9,254 nucleotides of DNA, taken from contig JAESUF010000067.1 in the NCBI GenBank assembly GCA_016763215.1, positions 1 to 9,254 of the forward strand. Reading direction: 5' to 3'. Source of the DNA: Flavobacteriaceae bacterium (GTDB lineage: Bacteria; Bacteroidota; Bacteroidia; Flavobacteriales; Flavobacteriaceae). The position numbers and the translations under genes were made by a program. The notes below the pieces were generated by a model. That model made no database searches, had not been told where the DNA came from, and saw only the letters and a program-made list of their open reading frames with translations. Shown here piece after piece: positions 1 through 6,774 of this stretch (its first letter is position 1; each line of letters starts with the position of its first letter).

Positions 1-74
1 AAAAGACATCTATTTTAAAAACATAAAAGAACGTTAATGTCCAAATAGTACAATTCTGTTATGTATTTCTAAAC

Positions 75-82
75 TAGATTTG
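75..82 (+). promoter_or_regulatory. Candidate Bacteroidota -7 box for the 113-3158 gene run
   Basis: TAGATTTG matches the Bacteroidota primary sigma factor -7 consensus TAnnTTTG and lies 30 nt before the ATG at 113. A clear TTTG -33 box at the usual 19-21 nt distance is not visible; only a weak TTCTG-like stretch is present near 54-58. The rest of 1-112 is AT-rich and shows no other gene or structured element. Confidence 0.4.
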
Positions 83-112
83 ATTTTTTAACATTTAAAA
101 CTAACGAATCTT

Positions 113-1405
113 ATGAATACGGCTTTCACATTAGAGAATACGGTTTGGTCTAATTCGAAAAAAATCGGTTTCCGTTTTTTCTTTTCCTACTTCATTTTAT
201 TTATCTTTTTCAATAATAATGGTGCTTACCCTTTCTTTAGTTATATAGAAGGATTATACAATAATGTCCTGTATGAATTTATTCCTTGGGTGGGGAAAGT
301 AGTTTTTGGAATTACCGAAACCATTCGTGTTGGACCTAATGGAAGTGGAGATACAACCTATGATTATTTACTGATGTTTACCATAGCAATTGTATCTGTA
401 ATGGCGGCAATTGTATGGTCTCTTTTCGATAGAAACTCGAAGCACTACATAAAAATGTATTACTGGTTAACATTGTCATTACGATTGTATGTTGGTTTGA
501 TGCTGATTAGTTATGGGATGGTGAAAGTAATTCAATTGCAGTTTTCATCACCTAGTATGTACCGATTAACGCAGGCATATGGAGAATCTTCTCCGATGGG
601 TTTGGCTTGGACATTTTTAGGATTTTCTAAAGGATACAATTTATTTATGGGGATTGCCGAAGTCGCTGCTGTTTTACTCTTGTTTAGAAGAACATTGACT
701 TTTGGATTGATAATTACGTTGATGACAACCGCAAACGTAATGGCGGTAAATTATTTTTACGATGTCCCTGTAAGGATTTTGTCGACTCATTTAGTGATCA
801 TGTCCGCCTTTTTATTAGCAAGAGATTTTAACAAACTATGTCAGTTTTTCTTCTTGAAAAAAGCAATTATTTTGACAAGCCTACAAAAGCCAAAATTTAA
901 AAAAGGGTTTACTACTTTTCTAGCAGTATCTAAAATAGTCCTGCTAAGTTATTCTTTAGGATATGGGGCTTATAGTACCCTACAGTCTAAAGAAATGTAT
1001 AGAGGTGAAGGTTCTAAAAGTATACTTGCTGGTTTTTATGAAATTAAAGAATTGACGGTTAATAATGAGAAAATAGAACAAACGTTAAAATCCGATATTT
1101 CTGGATGGAAGCACTTGATGATTGACGGGAAAAGGTATGCCCAAATACAACTAAGTAATCATAAGAGTAGCTGGTATAAAATTGAAGTAGATTCAATAGC
1201 GGAAAAGTTGAAATTAACTCGAGACACTTTAAGAGTTTACGATTTAAAGTATCGCATAGGGGAAGGGACCGATTTTTACCTAGATGGAACTGCAGGGAGA
1301 GACACAATTTCTATAAAATTAAAGCGAACCAAAGATTATAATGAAAAGTTTTTATTGACAAATAGAGGGTTTCACTGGATTAATGAAGTTCCCTATAATA
1401 GATAA
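113..1405 (+). CDS. DoxX-like integral membrane protein with C-terminal soluble domain
   Basis: The 430-residue product is a multi-pass inner-membrane protein. Hydrophobic segments are visible at about residues 18-34, 84-104, 115-138, 175-192, 195-213, 220-236 and 265-288. The pattern RLYVGLMLISYGMVKVIQLQF (residues 124-144) followed by further helices resembles the DoxX/DoxD-like family, whose members are often linked to quinone or thiol redox chemistry. Residues from about 290 to 430 form a polar tail rich in beta-type sequence with no motif I recognise; canonical DoxX proteins are far shorter and lack it. The stop is 24 nt before the next start, so it is probably co-transcribed with the esterase-like gene and the DCC gene. 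The DCC neighbour fits a redox theme, since DoxX-like and DCC proteins are often neighbours or fused, but the substrate is unknown. The ATG at 113 is the first start after a plausible promoter. Confidence 0.6.
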   Translation: MNTAFTLENTVWSNSKKIGFRFFFSYFILFIFFNNNGAYPFFSYIEGLYNNVLYEFIPWVGKVVFGITETIRVGPNGSGDTTYDYLLMFTIAIVSVMAAIVWSLFDRNSKHYIKMYYWLTLSLRLYVGLMLISYGMVKVIQLQFSSPSMYRLTQAYGESSPMGLAWTFLGFSKGYNLFMGIAEVAAVLLLFRRTLTFGLIITLMTTANVMAVNYFYDVPVRILSTHLVIMSAFLLARDFNKLCQFFFLKKAIILTSLQKPKFKKGFTTFLAVSKIVLLSYSLGYGAYSTLQSKEMYRGEGSKSILAGFYEIKELTVNNEKIEQTLKSDISGWKHLMIDGKRYAQIQLSNHKSSWYKIEVDSIAEKLKLTRDTLRVYDLKYRIGEGTDFYLDGTAGRDTISIKLKRTKDYNEKFLLTNRGFHWINEVPYNR

Positions 1406-1429
1406 TGACCACTTATTTAAAATGATCTT

Positions 1430-2680
1430 ATGAAGTTTACATTAACAATTTTTTTGATTACCGTTTTAAGTATTTCCTGCAATGCCCAATGTAATGCACA
1501 GTTAGAAAAATACGTATCTGGATTTGAGGAGATAAAAGCAAACTCATTTTCGTTTTTAGACAATGAATTGAATGATGTGCGAGTTTTTGGTTATGGCGAA
1601 GATACGCACGGTACATCTGAATTTACGAAGCTTACAGAGGAGTTAATGAAATATCTATCCGAAAAACATGGGTTTAAAATTCTTGTTATCGAAACAGGTT
1701 TTGGTGAAGGAGTATATCTAAATGACTACATTCAAGGAAAAAGAAACGACTTAAAGAACATCCTGAATGTATATAATTCAACTTGGCGATACAGAACCAA
1801 AGAATTTCACCAATTAATGAACTGGTTAAAGGGGTACAATCAAAACAATTCAGAGAAAATCCATATTTATGGCTGTGAAATGCAGTATGTAATTGCTGAT
1901 GTCAATCAAATTCGAGACTATTTAACAAAGATTAATTCTAATTACAAGATAGAAGGCTTTGAAAAACACTTATGGCAGAATATAGAAGACAGCGAAAAAT
2001 CTGATTACTATATTTCGTATCTAAAGATCAAAAAATATTTTAAAGATAACCATGAGTCGTTTAAACGTAAGACATCTGAAAAAGAATTTAATCTTGTGTA
2101 TCATCATATTGAAGTTTTAGGTCAGTTTGTAACAGCAATTAGTCAAAATGTTAAACAGCGGCAATACGATTTCAGAGATATCTATATGGGTGAAAACATT
2201 CAGTGGATTTTAAATTTTCACGGAGATAAATCAAAAGCTCTTTATTGGGCTCATAACGCTCATGTTGGTGATTGGGTTAATAATGGAATTGTTGATGTAA
2301 CGGGACATCAACTACGCAAAATATTAGGAAAGTCCTATTTTAATATTGCTACCGATTTTGGCGAAGGAGAGTTTATTGCATTTCCTTACAATGCAAATGA
2401 AACAAACGATTGGCGTCTTCAAACATTTAAGCGCAGTAAAGTTTTGGAAAATACTTTTACTAATTGCTTGAAACAAATGGGCAACTCAAATACGTTTTTA
2501 AACGTAAGAAAAGCGAAAACCAATCAAGCTTTAAAGACGTATCTTGAAGGTGCTTTAACAACGATGAGTGGTGCCGGAGCTAAAGCGAGAAAAAATAGCA
2601 CCGAAACAAATGATATAGGAAAAGCATTTGACGGAATTATATATCTTAACCAAACGACAAAAATAAATTTGAGAGAATAA
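1430..2680 (+). CDS. Erythromycin-esterase-like family protein, exported
   Basis: The 416-residue protein has an N-terminal signal peptide (hydrophobic residues 4-16). It is followed by Cys17 (SISC, an imperfect lipobox) and two AQ steps, so it may be a lipoprotein or be cleaved by signal peptidase I after the NAQ-type site. Erythromycin-esterase-family signatures appear in order: GYGEDTHGTSEF (residues 54-65, with Glu57 and His60 equivalent to the catalytic Glu/His of EreA/EreB), VIETG (Glu88), YRTKEFHQLMNWL (121-133), YGCEMQ (147-152), RDIYMGENIQWI (249-260) and YWAHNAHVG (272-280, His275 and His278). The family holds macrolide esterases but also many hydrolases of unknown substrate, so resistance should not be assumed. 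Glu150 replaces the Asp usual in the GxDMQ block. It sits between the DoxX-like and DCC genes in an apparent operon. Confidence 0.82.
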   Translation: MKFTLTIFLITVLSISCNAQCNAQLEKYVSGFEEIKANSFSFLDNELNDVRVFGYGEDTHGTSEFTKLTEELMKYLSEKHGFKILVIETGFGEGVYLNDYIQGKRNDLKNILNVYNSTWRYRTKEFHQLMNWLKGYNQNNSEKIHIYGCEMQYVIADVNQIRDYLTKINSNYKIEGFEKHLWQNIEDSEKSDYYISYLKIKKYFKDNHESFKRKTSEKEFNLVYHHIEVLGQFVTAISQNVKQRQYDFRDIYMGENIQWILNFHGDKSKALYWAHNAHVGDWVNNGIVDVTGHQLRKILGKSYFNIATDFGEGEFIAFPYNANETNDWRLQTFKRSKVLENTFTNCLKQMGNSNTFLNVRKAKTNQALKTYLEGALTTMSGAGAKARKNSTETNDIGKAFDGIIYLNQTTKINLRE

Positions 2681-2741
2681 AAAAGTGAGATAATAGTCCG
2701 CTTTTAAGCACCAATTATTGATGAAAAACACGATTTTATAG

Positions 2742-3158
2742 ATGCTACCTAATATCCCAACAAACAAACAATTGATCATTTTTAATGGCCTATGCAATCT
2801 GTGTAATACTTCTGTGCAGTATGTGATAAAGAAAGATAAAAAGAAACAATTTTTGTTTACCTCATTGCAAGGGGAAGTAGGTAAAAGTATTCTAGAACAT
2901 TTTGATATCGATAGGACTAAAATGGATTCGATAGTGTTGTATTCTCCTAAAGGAACTATTTACTACAAATCTACAGCGGCTTTGAAAGTAGCCTATAGAT
3001 TAGGATTTCCACTATCCATTCTGTCTGTTTTTTTAATTGTTCCGGTTTTTATAAGAAATGTAGTCTATGATTATATTGCAAGCAATAGGTACAAATGGTA
3101 TGGAAAAAAAGATGCTTGTTATATTCCTACATCAGACTTAACCAAACGGTTTTTATAA
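2742..3158 (+). CDS. DCC family thiol-disulfide oxidoreductase-like protein (DUF393)
   Basis: This 138-residue protein has the full DCC-family layout. An N-terminal strand runs into the CxxC motif (NGLCNLC, residues 15-21), followed by a conserved helix (VQYVIKKDKKKQFLFTSLQ), a hydrophobic stretch at 87-107, and the C-terminal block YDYIASNRYKWYGKKDAC (109-126). Members have a thioredoxin-like core and are presumed thiol-disulfide oxidoreductases; most have no known substrate. The family is named for a conserved Asp before the two cysteines, and here that Asp is Asn15. The gene starts 61 nt after the esterase-like gene. ATG 2742 directly follows a six-codon reading frame (2721-2741) that looks incidental. 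It ends only 16 nt from the convergent ligase gene. Confidence 0.85.
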   Translation: MLPNIPTNKQLIIFNGLCNLCNTSVQYVIKKDKKKQFLFTSLQGEVGKSILEHFDIDRTKMDSIVLYSPKGTIYYKSTAALKVAYRLGFPLSILSVFLIVPVFIRNVVYDYIASNRYKWYGKKDACYIPTSDLTKRFL

Positions 3159-3169
3159 AAGTGTTTTAT
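3155..3169. terminator. Weak AT hairpin between convergent genes
   Basis: ATAAAA-GTG-TTTTAT is a 6-bp AT-only stem with a 3-nt loop that overlaps the DCC stop codon. It occupies the only space between two convergent genes (stops at 3158 and 3175). It is the only hairpin present, but it is too weak to be sure it terminates either transcript. Confidence 0.25.
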
Positions 3170-3174
3170 TGGAA

Positions 3175-4347
3175 TTAATCTCTAAAATCTTTGATTTTTG
3201 GACTTTTAGAAGTTGTTGGATCTGAATAAAATTCGGTTTCATCAACAAATTTCACAACTAAAATCGTGAATTGAGGATCACATTTTAAATGCTTATTGAT
3301 TCCTTCAGTGATGTTTTTAACGAATAGTTCTTTTTCTGAAGAAGATGTTCCTGCTTTAATTAGTAAGACATTAATTTCAGTCTGAATCGATGTGTTTAAA
3401 GAGATTTGAAATTGAAAACGATCTATTTCCTCTAATGCTTCTTCAAAATCTTTTAAAAAGTAAGAATCTGCATGTATAGAAAAGGAGTTATCTTCTCTTG
3501 AAGCTAGTACTAAAGTTTCTACCCCTTCAATAACTTCTAATTTTCCAATATCACCCATTTTATAACGGAACAAAGGGAAACGCTTTCTCAATAAGTTTGT
3601 CACTACAATATCCCCAAAACCATCATCGTTAGGTTCAAAAATCTCGATAATGATCTCTTTTAAGAAATGAAAATGCAATGGGTTTTTAGAATAGTTGGAC
3701 CAAGCCCAAATTCCCGTTTCAGCAGAACCATAGAGCGAATAGATTTGTTGAGTATTAAAAGTCTCTTCCAGAATTTTCTTTTGTGATGGTAATAAAAACT
3801 CTCCACCAAAGAGCACGTTTTTTATTTCCAACTTTCGATCCCCGTACTGCATAAATTTTGAAAAAAGGACCAATTTAGAAGGGGTTCCTAAAATCATATT
3901 GGGTTTGTATAGTTTTGCTGCAGAATAAACAAGATCATGTGGAGCACTATTACTAGCAGCAAGCGTAGTAGCTTGACAGCGTTCTAAAAGGTCATCGAAA
4001 ATAGAAGAGGTTCTGTACAAAGCCATATAGCTAAATAGGTTTAATGCGACCGTTTTAGGTGTGAATATACCGACCCTTGACAGTTCATTTGCCAATAATT
4101 GACGTTGTGTTATGTTCTCTTCAATATCCACAGGGAAAACCAATGGTTTATGACTAGATCCACCAGATCGTATTAAATAAACTCCTTTTTCTTCTTTATG
4201 AATATCAAAATCTTCCTTTAAAATAGTAACCAGTTCATACTTCTCTAAAATAGGAGCATCGGTATAATTTTCTATTCCAGCATACAATGATTTAAATAGT
4301 TGTGATGCCTTAATAATTGAAAAATGTTCTTGTAATTTCTCTTTCAT
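3175..4347 (-). CDS. Adenylate-forming ligase, PaaK/coenzyme F390 synthetase-like
   Basis: Adenylate-forming ligases activate a carboxylate with ATP and pass the acyl group to CoA, a carrier protein or another nucleophile. The frame is open from a TTG at 4368 (397 aa). I prefer ATG 4347 (390 aa) because it is the first ATG and yields MKEKLQEHF. In 397-residue numbering, core motifs are the phosphate loop SGGSSHKP (68-75, for the usual SSGTTGKP), GTPSKL (161-166), FGGE (187-190), YGSAE (213-217), GDIVVTNLL (252-260) and RYKMGD (268-273). The C-terminal lysine-rich end SKSPKIKDFRD matches where PaaK-type enzymes carry the catalytic lysine. At about 390 residues it is shorter than typical phenylacetate-CoA ligases (about 430). 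It is the last gene of the operon with the ATP-grasp and HO-like genes. The acyl substrate cannot be read from sequence; a carboxylic or amino acid is plausible. Confidence 0.8.
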   Translation of the reverse strand: MKEKLQEHFSIIKASQLFKSLYAGIENYTDAPILEKYELVTILKEDFDIHKEEKGVYLIRSGGSSHKPLVFPVDIEENITQRQLLANELSRVGIFTPKTVALNLFSYMALYRTSSIFDDLLERCQATTLAASNSAPHDLVYSAAKLYKPNMILGTPSKLVLFSKFMQYGDRKLEIKNVLFGGEFLLPSQKKILEETFNTQQIYSLYGSAETGIWAWSNYSKNPLHFHFLKEIIIEIFEPNDDGFGDIVVTNLLRKRFPLFRYKMGDIGKLEVIEGVETLVLASREDNSFSIHADSYFLKDFEEALEEIDRFQFQISLNTSIQTEINVLLIKAGTSSSEKELFVKNITEGINKHLKCDPQFTILVVKFVDETEFYSDPTTSKSPKIKDFRD

Positions 4348-4471
4348 CAATATTGGAATTTGCAACAATAATTAATTCGAAAGGTAATTTGCCTTGTACA
4401 ACAATAGATACCAGCATTTTACAGGGGTAATCAGTTTTATTATACAATAGCGCTCCATCGAAAAATTCATA
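4313..4471 (-). other. Operon spacer with open frame in phase with the ATP-grasp gene
   Basis: About 100 nt separate the ATP-grasp stop (4474-4472) from the ligase start, unusually long beside the 14-nt gap upstream. The codon after that TAA opens a further 53 sense codons in the same frame, ending at TAA 4312-4310 inside the ligase gene. Its composition looks protein-like (for example KMLVSIVVQGKLPFELIIVA). An in-frame ATG at 4417 would give a 35-residue peptide. In another frame, ATG 4470 sits one base after the ATP-grasp TAA and gives a 32-residue peptide ending at 4372. I recognise neither; it may be a small gene, a decayed C-terminal extension or chance. Confidence 0.2.
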
Positions 4472-5746
4472 TTATTCTATAGATTTGTCTAAAACACAGG
4501 GTAAAACGACCCCACGACCTTCGTGTAAATTAATCACACTATCTGAAGAACCACGAAACAATCCGGGACCGTATGACTTGTTATTACAACACAATATCAA
4601 TCCAACTAGATTGATCTCTCTTTTTTCGCCACCAGACACTATGGTGAATTTTTGTTGTTCAATATAATTCTGCACCATATAGTCTTTCCATTTGTTGGTA
4701 ACGATATCCTTCCATGTTTCAGGAGTGCATTCATCCTTGATGAAAACATCAATACCACGTCCGCCGCTATTAGGTTTTAAGATCCAATTTTGATCGGTAA
4801 TTAATAAAAAGTCTTTGTTCTGTTGGTTGTTTAATGTGAATGTTGGAATTAAAAACTTCTTTAAAAAATCGTAATCTTCTCCAGAAATATAATTGATCAT
4901 GATGTTATGATCATATAACACGGCCATTATTCTCTTATCGTGAAGCAAAATGATACTACGTACATCATTGATACAGTTTCCTTTTAAAATAAGTGCTTTC
5001 AAAACTAACTGATCAAAAAGTCTCAGTTCTTCACGATCTAATTCTAAGAAGAACTGATTAGCAGCTTCTCCTTTTCCCATTAGTACTCCTTCTTCAAGTG
5101 TTAATTCTTCAGGGGTAATAGATACAATGCGAATACCTTTTTCTGCTAACTCCTTAATAAGGTAGTTGACTTCGGTTCCTTTTTCTCGTTTATGGACTAA
5201 GAATACTGGTTCGTCTTTGTTAAATTTCTTTTCAAATTCAGCAAAGAACCCTGATTGTTCTGGAATTGCACTCCAGTTCATATTGGTTTGCTTAGCAAAC
5301 TGTTCAGAAACTTCATTTAAATAATGACTGAGCATCCACCCGTTAATAGGATATCGGCACCCAATTTCACAAATTTTTTCTTGCCCTGTTGTATCATAGA
5401 CAAAATCTGGGCGATAAAACCCTACTTGATAAGGAACTTGATTTGCAGTATCGATAACTGCATTAAAAAAATCGTCTAGTTGGTAAATATCTTGGAGTCT
5501 TTCATCTTGTAAGTAGTTGATGACAACTCTTTCAAAAACATGATGTAAAACATGACTTAAAAAAGCATAATCTTTTAAACTTTCTTCACCTAATTGTACA
5601 GGTGTATTTAAAAAAGTCTCTTTGCCTTTATAGGGTATCTCGTTAATTTTTTCTTGTAATTGATGCATCATTTCCTCATGAGGAAAGCCTTTTGATGCTA
5701 AGGAAATTTTGGACATTCGATCTGTTTTTTCTGTAATAAGAGTCAT
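4472..5746 (-). CDS. ATP-grasp ligase, glutathione-synthetase/glutathionylspermidine-synthase-like fold
   Basis: This 424-residue protein has the layout of an ATP-grasp enzyme with a pre-ATP-grasp domain. YRPDF (residues 111-115) and KICEIGCRYPINGW (124-137) resemble the RxDF...EhN substrate-domain block of glutathionylspermidine-synthase-like proteins. The ATP-binding part has WILKPNSGGRGIDVFI (321-336, Lys324 and a Gly-rich loop) and VQNYIEQQ (358-365). The end carries KREINLVG (376-382) and GLFRGSSDSVINLHEGRG (395-412), where family members place Arg/Asn contacts to Mg-ATP. Such enzymes form amide or peptide bonds through acyl-phosphate intermediates. The exact subfamily and substrates are not identifiable by eye. 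It starts 14 nt after the HO-like gene, so co-transcription is very likely. ATG 5746 is used; Met11 is an alternative start. Confidence 0.65.
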   Translation of the reverse strand: MTLITEKTDRMSKISLASKGFPHEEMMHQLQEKINEIPYKGKETFLNTPVQLGEESLKDYAFLSHVLHHVFERVVINYLQDERLQDIYQLDDFFNAVIDTANQVPYQVGFYRPDFVYDTTGQEKICEIGCRYPINGWMLSHYLNEVSEQFAKQTNMNWSAIPEQSGFFAEFEKKFNKDEPVFLVHKREKGTEVNYLIKELAEKGIRIVSITPEELTLEEGVLMGKGEAANQFFLELDREELRLFDQLVLKALILKGNCINDVRSIILLHDKRIMAVLYDHNIMINYISGEDYDFLKKFLIPTFTLNNQQNKDFLLITDQNWILKPNSGGRGIDVFIKDECTPETWKDIVTNKWKDYMVQNYIEQQKFTIVSGGEKREINLVGLILCCNNKSYGPGLFRGSSDSVINLHEGRGVVLPCVLDKSIE

Positions 5747-5760
5747 AAGATATTACATTT

Positions 5761-6612
5761 TTAAGAAGCTAACAAACTTGCTGATAACTGGTTCTCTAAT
5801 ACGTTCATTAAAGCCGATTTATAACGTAAATAATCGGTGATAATTTCTTCTAAATCATAAGTTGTAATATCAATATTTTGAGCTCTGGCATAGGATGCAA
5901 CTGAATTTACAGCATGAAAAAAATGATCTTTTTCTGTGGGTCCACAATGTACTTCAATCCATGCCAAAGATTCCTGTATTTCTTGCTCTGTTAAGTCACT
6001 ATCATTGCGCAACCATTTGTCAAATTTTGGTAAGATAAATTCTACTTCTCCATGTGTGTAGATTTCATGAACTAAAGTGGTTAGTAAACCAATCATGATG
6101 TCTTTATTCCGTAATGAGTTTCTATCTTTCCAATCTTTAAATTCATTGGCTTCGTTGCATAAATATTTTTTAGATAACCATGCATCACCACCACTAATAT
6201 TGGTAGCCATAGTATAGAATAGTTTTGAATGAAGTATACGACCTACCACTGCTAAATCTTCATCTATAATTCTGTTTAAACTAGCAACTGCTTTAAACAA
6301 ATCGTGTTCATTTATAACAGGCTTGTTTTTATGAATTAACATGGTCATTCTATTACTTAGACCAGCCACAGTAACAGCACTGTTGTTTGTCTGACTCCAA
6401 CTATGGAAAAAAGAATACATAGTTGTTGTTTGTTGTTTGGTAGCGGTTAAGGCAGTAAAACTACTTTCAATCATCGCAAATTGTTCTGTTTGTTTTGGGA
6501 AATGAGATAACAGTTGTTTTTTGATATGATTGTCTTTCATTTGCTCAATAACAGGGGTGATGATGGAGATTAAATTTTGCATGACCATGATTTTAGGTGG
6601 TTGATGTAACAT
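5761..6612 (-). CDS. Heme-oxygenase-like fold metal oxidase (DUF3865/CADD-like candidate)
   Basis: The 283-residue protein appears all-helical and carries no signal peptide. Acidic and histidine residues cluster in three helices: IIDEDLAVVGRILHSKLF (residues 115-132; Glu118, His128), LVHEIYTHGEVEF (180-192; His182, Glu183, His187, Glu189, Glu191) and ESLAWIEVHCGPTEKDHFFH (214-233; His222, Glu227, Asp229, His230, His233). This spacing suits HO-like diiron or dimanganese oxidases (the CADD, UndA, BesC and SznF group), and the block looks closest to what I recall of DUF3865. The exact metal ligands cannot be assigned without a structure. Known members perform N-oxygenation, C-C cleavage, desaturation or self-sacrificing chemistry. 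It is the first gene of the operon, behind the shared operator/promoter at 6636-6699. ATG 6612 is chosen because it follows that promoter; Met9 and Met11 are alternatives. A TenA-like non-redox role cannot be excluded. Confidence 0.6.
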   Translation of the reverse strand: MLHQPPKIMVMQNLISIITPVIEQMKDNHIKKQLLSHFPKQTEQFAMIESSFTALTATKQQTTTMYSFFHSWSQTNNSAVTVAGLSNRMTMLIHKNKPVINEHDLFKAVASLNRIIDEDLAVVGRILHSKLFYTMATNISGGDAWLSKKYLCNEANEFKDWKDRNSLRNKDIMIGLLTTLVHEIYTHGEVEFILPKFDKWLRNDSDLTEQEIQESLAWIEVHCGPTEKDHFFHAVNSVASYARAQNIDITTYDLEEIITDYLRYKSALMNVLENQLSASLLAS

Positions 6613-6635
6613 ATTCTACGGATTAAGTAGAAATT

Positions 6636-6699
6636 TAAAATTAGTCACTACCATGTTGGTAACTATAGGTGTTTTTACGGGTTTTTAAAAATAGGGGAA
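6636..6699 (-). promoter_or_regulatory. Operator/promoter of the HO-like operon, paired with 8165-8228
   Basis: On the minus strand this holds ACCCGTA (6682-6676), a 5-nt gap, ACCTATA (6670-6664), then 20 nt, then TAATTTTA (6643-6636), a one-mismatch match to the Bacteroidota -7 box TAnnTTTG. The heptamers are direct repeats 12 bp apart. The same parts with identical spacing occur at 8165-8228. The proximal heptamer lies about where a -33 element would, suggesting an activator contacting RNA polymerase. The 20-nt spacer also contains the inverted repeat TACCA-TGT-TGGTA (6649-6661). The presumed leader to ATG 6612 is short, under 25 nt. Confidence 0.6.
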
Positions 6700-6725
6700 A
6701 GGCTGTGGTGAACTAAATTTCTATA

Positions 6726-6757
6726 AAAAAAGTGCTAGCGTAAACTAGCACTTTTTT
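6726..6757 (-). terminator. Rho-independent terminator after the thaumatin-like gene
   Basis: A 13-bp perfect stem (6726-6738 with 6745-6757, GC-richer core GTGCTAG/CTAGCAC) encloses a 6-nt loop and ends in a T-run on either strand. It lies 17 nt past the thaumatin-like stop at 6775. It separates that transcript from the HO-like operon promoter downstream. Confidence 0.85.
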
Positions 6758-6774
6758 ATTACCAAGGTGTATTG

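Noticed and set aside
1059..1307. 82-codon minus-strand open frame inside the DoxX-like gene
   Set aside because: It lies wholly antisense to a better-supported gene and has no recognisable motif or start context; the same holds for 2555-2797 (minus) and for 4485-4667, 6772-7044 and 7004-7408 (plus).
1430..2680. Calling this gene a macrolide resistance gene (ere)
   Set aside because: Family membership is clear, but the signal peptide, the altered Asp/Glu position and the chromosomal neighbours do not support a resistance role; no mobile element is nearby.
2721..2741. Six-codon ATG frame ending next to the DCC start codon
   Set aside because: It has no sign of leader-peptide attenuation (no regulatory codon run, no hairpin), so it is treated as chance.
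4372..4470. 32-codon frame starting one base after the ATP-grasp stop
   Set aside because: The coupled start is attractive, but the residue composition (many Tyr, Leu, Cys, Ile, no pattern) looks like out-of-frame translation, and the competing phase reads as more protein-like.
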